Source of the DNA: Taudactylus pleione
Taxonomy: Eukaryota; Chordata; Amphibia; Anura; Myobatrachidae
Direction of reading: 5' to 3'
Assembly (NCBI GenBank): GCA_031769625.1
Contig: JAUIMM010000169.1
Span: 10,598,001-10,662,000 of the forward strand
DNA: 64,000 nucleotides
Shown: positions 44,640-56,860 of the stretch, piece by piece
How positions within the stretch are numbered: position 1 is the stretch's first letter
Layout of the letters: each line of letters opens with the position of its first letter
Program-made: the position numbers and the translations under genes
The notes under the pieces: model-generated
What the model was told of the DNA's origin: nothing
Databases searched by the model: none
Seen by the model: only the letters and a program-made list of their open reading frames with translations

Positions 44640-45075
44640 AGGGAGAATGTGGCCTATAAGAGGCTCACAAATAGTCACAAACACTTGGCATGGATGGCCA
44701 TCCTGGGGGGTCTGCCCCTCAGGTCATTTATGCACTCCTGAAACCTGTGCAGATACAGACATTGCCCCTGGTGCATCCATCACAAGGAAACATCTATGTA
44801 CCTGTTTTGGGACTGCCCCTCTGTGCAGGCATTGTTAGATGCCCTGGAACATGAACTCCAGGAACAGCATTTTGTACAACTCTGTGCTATATGGCCTATT
44901 TCCTGGCACCCATAGTATTGACGCCTTATGAACTGTGTTAAGGATACTTTATGGCTTGCCAAGAGCCTCCTCATCCTGGAAAGGGAGGAGATGTCGATCC
45001 AGGACTGCCGCATGCTGATCCATAGCCTGCTAAGAGACTATTCCATCATGGACAGTACTGAGAAAGAAGATTAAA
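44640..45075 (+). pseudogene. Tx1/L1-type LINE C-terminal fragment (zinc-knuckle region)
   Basis: One plus frame, with few stops, reads WMAILGGLPLRSFMHS, then CPWC, HHKETSMYLFWDCPSVQAL and DALEHELQEQ. The order CxxC...H...WDCP matches the cysteine-rich region after the RT of Tx1/L1-like LINEs. A TAA closes the frame near 45075. No RT domain remains. Confidence 0.55.
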
Positions 45076-45384
45076 CCACACTTCTTCTCCCCTTCTCCCT
45101 ATAAGTGACTGTTTTTCAACTAAGGTCTCAGCCTCTGGCTCCTATCCCCCTTCTATTTTCAAAGCGCTTGATGTTTTGTTGAGATGTCTTTTTATTTATA
45201 CACCCTTCCTATATATGTGTCTATACTTCAATATAGCTTTGAGCATGTGGTTCACTCCCACACCCTTATCCCCTGCCCATAGACCTTGTTGACTGTTGTT
45301 GTTTAAGTAATGAGTGAATACTGCAGTACATGAGGTAGGACATCTTATGCCATATGTCTAGTATTTTGCTATACACTGAAGTGC
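45076..45384. other. No feature recognised
   Basis: May be the 3' UTR of the LINE fragment; no direct sign. Confidence 0.3.
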
Positions 45385-46330
45385 TAAAAGTCGTGGTTAG
45401 ATACCTAGTATTGTAAAGGACACCCTCTAGCCTAGCAAAGTGTAACAACTCCATGTGGCATCGATTCTACAAGTGGATGGAAGACCTTGGGAGAGATGTT
45501 GGCCCATGCCATCTGGATAGCTTCCCACAGCTCCCTGATATTTGTAGGTGCAGAATCTTGGGTGCAAATGGACCTCTCCACCACATCCCATAAATGGCTC
45601 GATATTTAGGTGAACATGGTGGCTACACCATTCATTTGGACTTTTCAGAAAGATCCTCAAACCAATTTGTGACTACTTGGGACTGATGACATGGTGCATT
45701 ATCCTGCTGGAATATTCCATCGTTGTGGGGGTACATGAAGTCCATGATGGGCTGCAAATGGTTATCAAGCAGTACAATGTAGCTGTTAATGGTCAATGAC
45801 AAGTTCAGGTGGATCAGCAGACCAAACCCATGCCATGTGAACACACCCCACACCAATATGGAATCACCACCAGCCTGCATGGTACCTTGTTGACAACTGG
45901 GGTCCATGGCCTCATGTGCCACACCTGAACCCTGCCATCAGCCCAAAACAACTGGAACTTACTCATCGAACCACACCACAAGTTCACCAGGGTTCAGTTA
46001 GCAAGCCCAGGTGAGGCGCTGTGCCCAGTGTCAGTGTTAACAGGGACACTCTGGTGGGACTTCTGCTCCCATATCCTATGAAAGCTAAAGAACGCTACAT
46101 TGACCTGCTGTATATGCTTCTCTTACCTCTTGCATTGAATGTGGATCTGATTTAAGCCAATGTTGCTTGTCTGTTACCACGGACAATTCTGGCCAGACCC
46201 GGCTGGTTATGATCATTAAGCATCCGTGGTCAGCCACTGTGCTGTCCATGATGGCTGGTAATGCTTTCCATGAGGTATTGAGGTGTTGAATGTCGAGGAA
46301 TGTGTGACAACGTCTCCTTCGAATTTTTCC
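45385..46330 (-). pseudogene. Tc1-type transposon, reverse copy, 5' truncated
   Basis: The left end GAAGTGCTAAAAGTCGTGGT is the Tc1 inverted repeat seen at 37392. The minus strand carries the transposase. A 96-codon frame (45632-45922) holds the DDE core: SILVWGVFTWHGFGLL, NSYIVLLDNHLQPIMD and IFQQDNAPCHQSQVV, where the Asp of QQDNAPCH is the conserved second catalytic residue. The C-terminal part (45427-45660) and the N-terminal part (to 46330) lie in other frames. The right inverted repeat is not found. Confidence 0.82.
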
Positions 46331-46449
46331 TATGTACAAAGATAAAACAAATAAATATATCTATCTAAAATAATTACTTTCACTGAAAAAAAAATAGAAG
46401 CAGATTTGGGACAGACCTGCAAATGAGAACAGTCAGTGTTAACAATTTT

Positions 46450-46605
46450 AGGTACTATACCACAAGCACTGTACAACATGCCCTGGTATACAGTTACTGT
46501 GCAACAAGCACTTTACCTACGATACTGTACCACAAGTGCTGTATCACAAGCACTATACCACATACACTGTGTACCACAGGCACTGTGCAATACCATCTCT
46601 GCCAG
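46450..46605. repeat. Short tandem array (CACTGTACCACAAG)
   Basis: About nine degenerate copies of GCACTGTACCACAA, 15-20 bp apart. Confidence 0.6.
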
Positions 46606-47559
46606 CAAGACCAACATTTTAACTACGGTTGAATTCTTCACCAGCAAAGAATCTCTTATTGAAAATTCTCCTTGCATACTTCATGTTAAATGAAGCCGCA
46701 CATTTAAAGCTGTCTTGATGTCGTCACATAAATCTATTTCTTTTCTCACTGCAGAGAGAAAATATCTTATTTATTCCACTTGTTTACAATACTTTATATC
46801 TTGTGCTTGTGCAAGCCTAAGGGAAAGTCCTTCTGTTAGGAAGAAAAATGTGAGAACTTTAATAGGGTGAAATAAGTATCTCTCTAGGCCAAGGGTTCTA
46901 CATGTCATGAACCTGACTGATAGGAGGGAATAAAAAGAAATCCATTTATATGCATCCCATTCAAACATGCCTTTTTAACTTGTTATGAACATCTTGAGGG
47001 TGTGTTCCATTCAAATTCTGTCAAGGCGGGTTGAGCATATAATTAAAAAGGACTATGGGACTAGAAACACCATTGGTTCATTTGACGACAGAGTGGTCCA
47101 TGACTCTTTGCAATCATAGTAAAGAGCAATTAACTGCCCTCCTGAAATCTCAGAAACCATTCATGCTCCTCCTATAAAGTTACATTGGACAGAATTCTTA
47201 GGAAAATATTAGTAGCCATTAATTTTTGTAACAACATACTAAATTATATCAATTACAATGGATGTCTTTATAAACATAAATAAAACACAACAGTACCACA
47301 AGAGATGTGCCTGGACATTGCTGCCAGTATGGGAAGCAGGAAATCTCCAGAGTCCAGTAGGCTGACAGGAATACATATAGCAAACACCAGGGATTCTTTG
47401 TCCCTGATTTTACAAACATTATTATGATACCTCTGTGACTGGCTTCACAATAGTGATATATACACTAATTCCTCTTTGGAGAAAAAGTTTCTTCCAGAGG
47501 GCAATTTAATGAGTTTTTTGGAAAGATAACCCTTTATTGTGGTCAACACGTAAATTGGG
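46606..47559. other. Unassigned AT-rich DNA
   Basis: Nothing recognised. Confidence 0.3.
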
Positions 47560-48420
47560 GCACATCTTACTACATAATAATAACCTGAATGTACATAATG
47601 CTCTGTTTTCCCATTCCTGGATAACCCTGCTTTTCGTCATGGCGTGGCTGCATTGCCTTTTACACTTTGGTGGAAGGTGGGGGTGAGGGATGTGGCATGT
47701 CTCACTGATACTTCAGTTGAAACACCAATGACATATGCACAAGCAGGAGTAAAGTATAATGAAATGCTTTGACCTAGCCTGCTTCCTGGCACAACATTAT
47801 TTAAGCACAACTATTTTCTGACCAGGATTGGCGGAATCAATTTGACGTGATGCTGAGATCGTCTCTGGTTACACAACGGGCTATATCACCACATTGTACA
47901 ACTTTACGGAACCATATCGATCACTCGCAGGTCAGATCAGGTATTAGTCAGTGGCTGCCTTCCTTCCCATCACTTGTGTGATATTTTGGTTAAAAAGCTC
48001 ACAATATCAAAAGATATCAAGATATGTTTCTCAATATTATCCATTGATCTTATTATTCCCCACATCATCAATTTCTAGCTGGAATGTCAACATCTCATGC
48101 CTTACACCACAGGCTGATCTGCTGCATTGTGTATGGTCTTGCCCATTTCTTCTACAATTTAGCTTTCCATCAGAAAATTTACTTTACCACCTAGTTGTAT
48201 GTTTTTTGCTGAATGGGCTATATTCAATGACTCAGAGGGTGTCTAAGGGATGTAGGAACTTACCTCTGTCAGTAAAGCAATTCTACAGACCCGGATCACT
48301 ACAACACCTTCCACTCTTTCTCTTTTTAAAAATAAATTGTTCCATATAATTTAATATGGACTGGCTGGAAACCTCCCTATTTCAGAGATTTCAGAAGATC
48401 ATGCTCGCCATGTACAACTC
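47560..48420 (+). pseudogene. Possible L1-type LINE ORF2 C-terminal fragment
   Basis: Plus-strand frames with breaks give FSHSWITLLFV, then CLTPQADLLHCVWSCPFLLQF, which resembles the Cys-rich C-terminus of L1 ORF2 (C...H..W.CP). The match is weak and the frame is broken upstream. Confidence 0.35.
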
Positions 48421-48629
48421 CATGCCTCCAGAATCTTTGCTACACATAGGCAACTTTATAACACTTATTCATTGTTATGTTTATTATATGGATTCTGTAC
48501 CAATTTGCTTGTTTCTGGTTTACAATCACCTCTGATTGATATAACTGTGAATCTCTCTTGGATGTAGTGCAGTGCTTTAATAATAAAAATATGTTTGTGG
48601 AAAAAAATAAACAAGAATGGTTGGAATTT

Positions 48630-49045
48630 TGTGCTACACTTTTACTATTACTGTTGTATTATCCTTCTACTACTGTTCTAATTCTGTTCTATTTTAAACT
48701 TCTATTACTGTTCAATTTAGTCTTGTATTATCATTATATTACTGCCCAATTCTGTTTTGTGTTACACTTCTATTACTGTTCAATTTTGTTTTGTGTTATA
48801 CTGTTCAATTGTGATTTGAGTTACACTTCTACTACTGTTCAATTCTGTTTTGTGCTACATTTCTTTTACTGTTCTATTATGTTTTGTGTTACACTTCTTT
48901 TACTGCTCAATTCTGAGTTGTGTTTCACTTCTATAACTGTTCAATTATGTTTTGTGTTACAGTTCTTTTACTGTTTATTTCTGATTTGTGTTACACTTCT
49001 ATTACTATTCAATTCTGTTTTGTATTCCACTTATTCAAGTGTTCA
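48630..49045. repeat. ~34-bp minisatellite (ACTTCTATTACTGTTCAATT)
   Basis: About twelve units of CACTTCTATTACTGTTCAAT followed by TCTGTTTTGTGTTA. The 170-codon frame over it (LLLLFNSVLCYTSTT-like) is a repeat artefact. Confidence 0.9.
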
Positions 49046-49617
49046 CTCATTTTGGGAACCGCTGCGTTAAACTGAATAGTGACAGAGAAAAACTGTAGTG
49101 CTAACTGGAACCTGAAATTCGGTATCATCAATTACGAAACCATATATTAAAAAGAATAGTCTATTGTAGAAACCAAATAAGTAATAGATTAAGAACAAAA
49201 AATATAAACAGAATTTTAAACAGAAAAATTAAAACAATTGCAATTACAGCTGATGTCAAATAGGACATTGCAGCTTAAATATGGGAGCAACTATAAACAT
49301 GAAATGAATAAGTGTAATTAAAAATATAAGGAACATGTTGTCCTAGAACAGTAAGTCATTAGGATGCTGCCAAAGTGATCACAGTGAGCATGAGGCAGAC
49401 CTGGATGCAACTGCGCCGCTAATTGCATACATAACCTTTATTCACTAAAAAAAGCTGCAGTTGCGTGTATATACAAAGCTGTTCAGGTCTGCACCAGTAC
49501 ATGTGCCCCAGCTTTTGTTAGAGATAGAACTAGTGCACTTGCACACATATTTTAAACCATATGTTTTGCTTACAAAATATTTGTACAACTTAAAATAACC
49601 TCTCTCTCTCTATAGAT
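49046..49617. other. Unassigned AT-rich DNA
   Basis: Nothing recognised. Confidence 0.3.
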
Positions 49618-49635
49618 TATATTTATATATATATA

Positions 49636-49672
<37 letters not shown>

Positions 49673-50400
49673 GGCCTCCGCACTGAGTAGCCTGCTGTTG
49701 TATTAATGTGTGAACTCAGGTCCCGCATGAGCACTCGGCTAGCACGTCAGCGGTAATTAACACTGCTACTTCGGTAGGGGTTGCGGGGGCAGCTGTCCTC
49801 ACACCTGAGCAATACTGAATTGCTCTGGTAATTAAGTATCCACCGCCACAAACACGCGGTGAGTTGGTTACTTAATTATATAGCTGTCTAATGGGATCTC
49901 ATTTGCTCCAAAACAAAGCAGATATAGAAGAAAGGGGAGATTGCAGCGCTAATGATAGAAAGTGTAAAAATATATCTTATAAACCAAAAGAATGATACTA
50001 GTCAAGAAACCAGTGTAAAGTTTATTAACATTGGCACCAAATGATATCAGAATGAATAAATGAAACACTGATGCTGCCAGGAGTAAGTGTACATCAACAA
50101 TATTAAGAATACAATAAGAAAATAAATAAATGAAAAGAATCTTAAAAAAGACGGCATCCTAATATATGCAGAGCAGTAAAAATGTCTTCCATGTTAATTA
50201 GTAAAGAGCAGCTAGCATTCAATGTATACATTGTAAGATAGCATTTCTGCAGTCCACACAGGTGATTCTATGACTGTATTTCTATATTATCACCTGACAA
50301 TAGAAACACATATTGTTGGAAACATGTATACAGGTTTCTTGGTATAATAGAATTTCTGTACACACCAGCAGATGTCATGAGACTAAGAAGAGCTCAGTTG
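49618..50400. repeat. TA microsatellite and neighbouring unassigned repeat
   Basis: (TA)n at 49626-49669. The next 700 bp include CTCCGCACTGAGTAGCC and short A-rich phrases common next to such TA tracts, but I cannot set element boundaries. Confidence 0.5.
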
Positions 50401-50407
50401 ATTGATA

Positions 50408-50915
50408 TGATCCCGACGCTGGAAGACCGGCAGTTCTAATCCCGACAGGTAAGTATTTTCCTATTCACTAACCTACCCACCCTAGCTCTCCCTTAGGGGT
50501 GCCTAACCCTAACCTCCCCCCCCAAGTGCCTAATCCTAACCCTCCCTGTAAGTGCCTAAACCTAACCCCCCCCCCTTCCCCACAGCCTAAACCTGTTTCC
50601 CAGGGGGTGCCTAACCCTAACCTCCCCCCGGGGGTGCCTAAAACTAAGCCCCCCTTCCCCTAGCCTAACCCTAACCCTCCCGGGGGAAGCCTAAAGATAA
50701 GTCCCCCACCGGGAGCCCTAACCTAACCCTCCCCCACGGCTGTCCGCGCCCAGCGCCCGGCTTCCCTTTGATCGGGATGCCGGGCGTCGGGCTCCCGGTG
50801 TAGGTAAAATGACAGGCGTCGGGATTTCGACGCCTGTCATTAGACCCTTGCCAGGATTAGACAGTCAGGATGCCAATGGTCGGCATTTAGATCGTCGGCA
50901 TCCCACTGAATACAA
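50408..50915. mobile_element. Fold-back element with TTAGGG-like core (e), core reversed
   Basis: ATCCCGACGCTGGAAGACCG and CCCGACAGGTAAGTATT (GGTAAGTA at 50449-50456) lead into CCTAACCCTAACC-type repeats (50460-50735). GGGATGCCGGGCGTCGGG and GGCATCCCACTGAA form the other side. Confidence 0.7.
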
Positions 50916-51657
50916 TGTTTTCGATTTCCTCCTCATAATTCTTAAGTGGTGTACCGATATTTGATCTTGCAGAAGAACTTTTTGTGGCTGAACTTCCACG
51001 CTGGTATGTCCAGTGACACATATTTGTTCTGCTTATCAACTTCCAGATTATCTGTATTTTGTGCTGTCTCCTTGAATATGATATCTCTTGATTTGATTAT
51101 CCTACTTTTGAATCCAGCTTACATCTTCTTTGTTTTGTGCAAAAAACACTGTATAAAAGTGAACATCAGGTGTTGTGGTATTTTGGAGATGGTTGTTGAT
51201 GTCCATCGGTTTCTGAACCCTGAACCCACATTGACCTATCCCCAATCCTGCCGCCAAAACACAAAAAAAAGGCATTAGAAGCACTGCATGGCTCATTAGG
51301 TGATTTTCCATTTTTCTTTGCCAAGATCCCGTGGATTCTTACATGAACTGAAGTGGACTCTGGAATTTGTAGGTACTAAAGGTGGGACTTAGGACTATGA
51401 GGGAGAGTTTTTTTTTAGAAAATACTTTGTTGACAGTGTCTGTGTCACATAATTATTTTTTTTGGCCCTGTCTGCGAGGGCATGCTGACATTTGTGGTTC
51501 TACAAGTGCCAGCATACCCTGGCTGATATTTAAATTGTGCATAACAGTGCTCGCTGGAGCCTGTAGTGCACCAGTAAAGAACACAATTTTTTTTTCTATT
51601 TCAACAATATTTGTTAAACTCACACCCAGCACACCTGGGGAGTGGGAAATAGACATA
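50916..51657. other. Unassigned DNA
   Basis: A plus-strand 110-codon frame (50946-51278) has no known domain and no support. Confidence 0.3.
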
Positions 51658-52174
51658 GGGCCTGATTCACTACCATACACAACTGCATATGCAATAGCGA
51701 TTACACACGCAGTTCACCTGCGATAGTATGCTAGTCCAATGCGATCGCAATCCCGCCGCAGCACAACATAAGGACGCCCACTTTACTTCCCACACATCCG
51801 TAATGTTTAGCAAGACTGCAAAACCATCAATACCATTGAGTACACACAGCCTCACACACACTTGCACAAGCTCTGACCTTACTCAGAAATTGCTAACAAC
51901 CAGGCTGCGTAGGTCATCGCAGTGAATAATTTATGCACGCCCCTGCAATGGCGTTGAAACGCACTGACACACCTGCGTTCTTCCCCCGTCACCACCCACA
52001 AATGGCACTTCCTGTCAATCACTCTGCGTTGGGTCTGCGTAGTCATTGCAATCACAGTCTTGATCGCAATATCTAGTTCACGCATGCGCACTGCGATGCA
52101 TACGCATGCATCGTACACGACAATTGGTTGATTGTGTGCATAATCGCAGTTGCGTACGGTAGTGAATCAGGCCC
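51658..52174. mobile_element. Fold-back element, GGGCCTGATTCACTACC ends, duplication ATA
   Basis: GGTAGTGAATCAGGCCC closes it; ATA at 51655-51657 and 52175-52177. It shares the CGTCACCACCCACAAATGGC core. Confidence 0.82.
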
Positions 52175-52217
52175 ATAGTGCTATCATAACAGGGCTGTTC
52201 TTCCTAGGGATGGCAGC

Positions 52218-52837
52218 AGGGCTGGACTGCCCATCTGGCACTATGCCAGAAGGGGCGATGGCTAGATGGGCTGGTCTGGTGTTAAACCCTGGCTGAGCAG
52301 CTCCGCTTCCCGGTGCACTGCTCGGCTGGTATACTGAAAGACCCCCATGAGACGTAACCATGCCCACTTTGTTTGTGAGGTCACGTCCCTTTTTGCAGGG
52401 CTGACCAGCAGCCGCATTCTGTTCCTGGATGGCAGCATTATTTTTGTTGGTTCCACTTCCTTAGGGATGCCAGCCACATGATGACCCCATGCTATAATGC
52501 CACTAGCCCAAGCTGCTAAAGTTTAGTACTGGTACTGCCACATTCTCGGTCCCCCCTTGTTTTTTTCTACTACCAGCCTAGTCTTAAAATCCTAGTGTTG
52601 GGTAGCAATTTGAATGGGGGAGTCCAATGCATTTTTTTAAATTTATTTTTCCATTCTTAAAAAAAAAATAATAGAAAAGATTGCACAGACCATAGAGAGT
52701 TGTGGAGTGCTTTAACAAAAATGCCTCCCAGAGTCAAGTACATTTTGGGGTGTTTTTGGTGGTAGATTCAAAACCCAATATTAGTAAATTTAGTGGTTTG
52801 GTGAAAAATCAGGATGGTGATTTCTGTGTAGTTTCTC
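52218..52837. mobile_element. hAT-like fragment and unassigned flank
   Basis: CAGGGCTGGACTGCCCATCT at 52218 looks like a hAT end; its partner was not found. The rest is unassigned. Confidence 0.35.
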
Positions 52838-52839
52838 TC

Positions 52840-53674
52840 GGCCTGATACAGAGTAACGCGCAATCCGCACGCAATGCCGATGTTAACGTAGTTGAGCGAT
52901 TTCTTGCAATTGTGCATGTGCACAAATTTCTAAATAGGCCGATGTTGCATGTGTTACACAAAGTGTATGTCGCATGTGTTACACAGAGTGTATGTTGCAT
53001 GTGTTACACAGAGTGTATGTCGCAGGTGTTACACAGAGTGTATGTCGCATGTGTTACACAGAGTGTATGTCGCATGTGTTACACACAGTGTATGTCGCAT
53101 GTGTTACACAGAGTGTATGTCGCATGTGTTACACAGAGTGTATGTCGCATGTGTTACACACAGTGTACACACAAAGATGCAGTTGTGATCAGTACAGGTG
53201 GTATCAGAAATGAGGTGGAAAAGTGATGGGCATTCCTGGGCAGTGACTGGGAAAAGTGATGGGCATTCCTGGGCAGTGACTGGGAAAAGTGATGGGCATT
53301 GAGGGGCAGTGACTGGGAGGTGGCTAGAAGTGTACGCAAAAATTGTTTGTCTCATAGGCATGAACTAGTTGCGGACGGGTCAATGCAAGCGACCGCGGTA
53401 ATAGATATACATATGCAGATATAAGAGTGAGACGGAGGCTGGTGCAAGTGTCATTGGTGCGAGCGATGGTGCGAGTAATGGTGGCATCTACAAAAAGAAC
53501 AGCAGTATCACAGCACGTAGAGATGCTGAAAATGGGTGTCTCAGTCCATGCACATTCAGACGCAGGCTACTACATAGGGGAATAGTGGATACCATTATTT
53601 GCATATACTTACAGCCATGTCTGCGGAAATAAACGCAAGGTCAAACGCAGCTGAGTCCCCTTTCTGAACCAGGC
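52840..53674. mobile_element. Fold-back element containing two short tandem arrays
   Basis: Ends GGCCTGATACAGAG and, reversed, GGGCCTGGTTCAGA. Inside is a 25-bp array (CATGTGTTACACAGAGTGTA plus TGTCG, 52952-53170, about 8.5 units) and a 33-bp array (GTGATGGGCATTCCTGGGCA, 53217-53318, three units). Confidence 0.65.
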
Positions 53675-53964
53675 CCTTTGTGTTTTTGCCATAGTTTTGA
53701 ATTTAGTAAATTGGCAAGATGCAATCCTATTATGAGAACACAACAATCACACTGAAATTGCAATTCTTCTTTGTTACATATAACATAGAGACAAATGAAT
53801 TCACAAAGGAATATTGAGCGTTTTGGAAACATTTTATAAATCATTTTTAGACCGTTACTTTGTACATTCATATGTTAATATTTGTAAGATCTCCTTTAAA
53901 AAAAAAAAACTTTTTTAAAACTTATTTTCTTTTTTAAATGTAAAACTCACAGACTAAAAACATT

Positions 53965-54485
53965 GGGGGTCATTCAGACCCACTCGCGAGCGGCAGTACG
54001 CTCGCAAGTGGGTCGATGTTCCCCACTGCGCATGCGCACAACGGAGGGAGCTCCGTCGTGCGCATGCGCGAGACCCGGCGAGCGACAGGCTTTCCATCGC
54101 TCAGGGTCTCGCACCAAAGGGGGCGTGCTGTCGATGTTGATTGACAGCACGCCCCCTTTGGTGGGCGTGCCTGCCAGACGGAGGCGTTCCCATGGGAACG
54201 CCTACCGTCTGAAGCCGGCCCCACTGACATCACTAGAGATGTCAGTGGGAGTGATTTTGGCTCTGATAGAGCCAAAATCACTCCAGGGCTTGTGGCTGGG
54301 AAACCCGACCGCAGGGTTTCCCTCACAAGTCCGATGGTCGCGATGGTCTTTTTGCACGCTCGTATATGCTGTGGGTGGTGACCCACAGCTATACGAGCGT
54401 CCATGAGGACGCTCCATTTTAATGGAGGAGGGCCCTGATTCAGAGCGAGCGCTCTGGTCAGAGCGTCCAGCTCTGAATCAGGCCC
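53965..54485 (+). mobile_element. Multi-hairpin element, forward copy
   Basis: It has the same order as 21367-21915, from GGGGGTCATTCAGACCCACT to CTCTGAATCAGGCCC, flanked by ATT and ATA. Hairpin H is CTTGTGGCTGGGAAACCC with GGGTTTCCCTCACAAG. The I hairpin has lost its second arm (GATGGTCGCGATGGTCTTTT). Confidence 0.88.
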
Positions 54486-54560
54486 ATAGATAATAATTTT
54501 GCTATCCAACTTCTTGAGAAGACTTTGAAAAACGTATAATATAGGCAGTAAAATATTCAT

Positions 54561-55449
54561 GGGGGGGAATTCAATTAGGCGTGATAAAACGTAAACTTTT
54601 TGTGCGTAAACTTATTTAACCTGTCCCCCATTAATCTTTCTTTTTGCCTGTATTCTAGATCCCGTTTTTTCACACAGTTCAATTTGAAAAATCGTCTTCC
54701 GCATTCTTGCAGGTTTTACATGCGATAAGTATAAGTGAAAATTAGGAAATTTGTCTGCATCCCCAAAAAAAGCAAACTTATATAGAATAACAGTATAGAA
54801 GTCTATTAGTGGCCATAATAAAAGTATTTGGGGCTCTTAAAGTGTTTTTTCTGCAAAATAAATGTTCTATGCGTGCGTAGTCACATGCAGACCCTTCTAA
54901 GCTTTGCCTGATTTGCAGGCAGAGGCATTTAAAGGGCAGTGTGCGGGCGGCCGGCGTTCCTGGAAATGGGGGCGTGTACGCCCCATTTTCCGGAAGTGAC
55001 AAGCGCTGGGACTGCGTGTTCTGGGCTCACAAGCCGGCCAGCCTGAGTATGCTGAGGTGACGTCCACCATCACAACCATCAACCACTGATGGTCGCAATG
55101 GAGATCCCAGCCTGCGACCTCTGTCGCAGTGCTGGGATTGCAAATGCAGCGGTGGGTGTCGTACACCTCCTGCTAGATTTGAATAATAGCAACAGCTGTG
55201 TGCAGCTTTGCAATTGCGATCCTTGCTGAATCACCCTCCAAGTCCCAACATTTTTACCTTAAAATAGGAATTTTCCCCAACTTTTCACCTGCTCAGGAGG
55301 TGGTGAAAATAAATTTACATTTAATCCTAAGAATTATAGCACATTAACTTGAGAGCTAATTGAATAGGGCAAAAAAAATTCACCCGAAATTCACTTTTAC
55401 ACACTTTAATGCACAAAAACAGGTTATTGCGGCTAATTGAATTCCCCCC
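54561..55449. mobile_element. Fold-back element, GGGGGGAATTCAATTAG ends
   Basis: CTAATTGAATTCCCCCC closes it. The GC-rich middle (54890-55230) has its own palindromes and a GCTGAATCACCCTCC phrase, so another element is probably nested. Confidence 0.65.
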
Positions 55450-55558
55450 ATAAAGTATTTATGAATTTGATTTTAAATAAAACCTTTTCATTATGCAATA
55501 AATTTTTTTCAACTAGTTTTGTACACAGATCTCAATAATAATAATATACCATGCTATC

Positions 55559-55842
55559 AGTGGCATATCTATAATGGGTGCGAGGTGTGCAGTGCTCACG
55601 AGCCCCTGGGTTCAGGGGGGCACACATCACACACCCTTCACCCATTTCTCCCATACTTACCTCTATGGAGTCCCGCAGCAGCGGCGCTGCACAAATTACT
55701 GGAAAAATGGTGCGGCGGCTATTTTTCCGGTGTTTTGTGCATGCACAGTAGGGAAATCCTTGGGAAAATGGCTGCCACACCATTTCCCCAGAGACCTGCG
55801 CAGTCTACTAGTGCTCTTAGTGCTCAGAGTCTGCTGCACTCA
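55559..55842. mobile_element. hAT element fragment with donor-like motif
   Basis: It starts CAGTGGCATATCTATAATGG, a hAT-type end. At about 55655 the minus strand has ATAGAGGTAAGTATGGG, a consensus donor. A fold-back half-element cuts it at 55843. Confidence 0.45.
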
Positions 55843-56160
55843 GGGCCTGATGCAGCAAGGAATGCACGGATGCTTGTGCACGCACCCGGCAGCTGCGAGA
55901 ATATGCTAATGAATGCATACGCACAGCAATCACAGCACAAAGATGCAGATGCCCAGCACTACATAATGCCGCCCCCTTTACCATCCGCTAACGTCCGTAC
56001 TGATGCGCAAGGCTGAGAAAATATCGGGAACATCGAGTAACATTGGAGCAGCACGCAGACCTTGCTGCAGGAGTTGAGAGACTTCCTGCATGCAAAGGGA
56101 CGCCAGTCTGTGTCCGTCATCTTAGTGGCTAATTTATGCACGCCCCTGTAACGGGGTGTT
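55843..56160. mobile_element. Half of a GGGCCTGATGCAGCAAGG fold-back element
   Basis: It shares AATATGCTAATGA and TTTATGCACGCCCCTGTAAC with sister elements; no right end is seen. Confidence 0.45.
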
Positions 56161-56687
56161 TGTAAAAGCGATCATTGATAAATGTGCCCCTTAGGAACAT
56201 GTGAAAAGCGGAAACCATCATATAAACGTGCAGTACTTTCACTTTAGGAGTCTTCATTTATTTCACTCCTTTTCTTTTTACTAATAACATGATGCATTTT
56301 CCAGTAGCGTTGGTCTTAAATTAGCCATGAGAGAGAGGGGACTTGGGGCTCTTGTTACTAAACAATGCACATTTGTGTGTTTAAAAGTTATAATCACATG
56401 TATATTTATGTGCATGTAAATCAGCTTACCTCCAATGACCCTCTAAACACCCATAAAAAAACAGCCCCTTTGTGTGTAAGGAAAGATACTCTGTGGCCAC
56501 CCACTAACCAGATAATGCTACAACAAATCATTCCTCACCACCCCATGAATCAACTCAATCTCTTGTCCTGCAAAACAAAATCTTGTTTGTGCATGTGGGT
56601 GCAATATTAGGGGCATAAGTGTGTCTAGCCCGCTTTTTGTTAGGAATGCTTTTATCTGTTCAAGCTCTCTTGTTTTGTAACCATCCT
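56161..56687. other. No feature recognised
   Basis: Unassigned sequence. Confidence 0.35.
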
Positions 56688-56860
56688 AGCAGTATATTTA
56701 CTAAAGTGCAGGTTTATAGAAGTGGAGATGTTGCCCATAGCAATCAATCAGATTTTAGCAATTATCTTCTAGAAGGTGCTAGATAAATAAGTATAATCTG
56801 ATTGGTTGCTATGGGCAACATCTCCACTTCTATAACCTGCACTTTAGTAAATATACCCCT
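56688..56860. mobile_element. Fold-back element, GTATATTTACTAAAGTGCAG ends
   Basis: Near-perfect inverted arms of about 65 bp include GAAGTGGAGATGTTGCCCAT and its complement. Confidence 0.88.

Noticed and set aside
48558..49070. 170-codon hydrophobic frame that could pass for a membrane protein
   Set aside because: It is a 34-bp T-rich minisatellite; the periodic FCVLHF/YCSI pattern follows the DNA repeat.
52949..53213. Regular CRMCYTECMSHVLH-type repeat protein
   Set aside because: It is a 25-bp tandem array read in three frames; no start or flanking coding signal.
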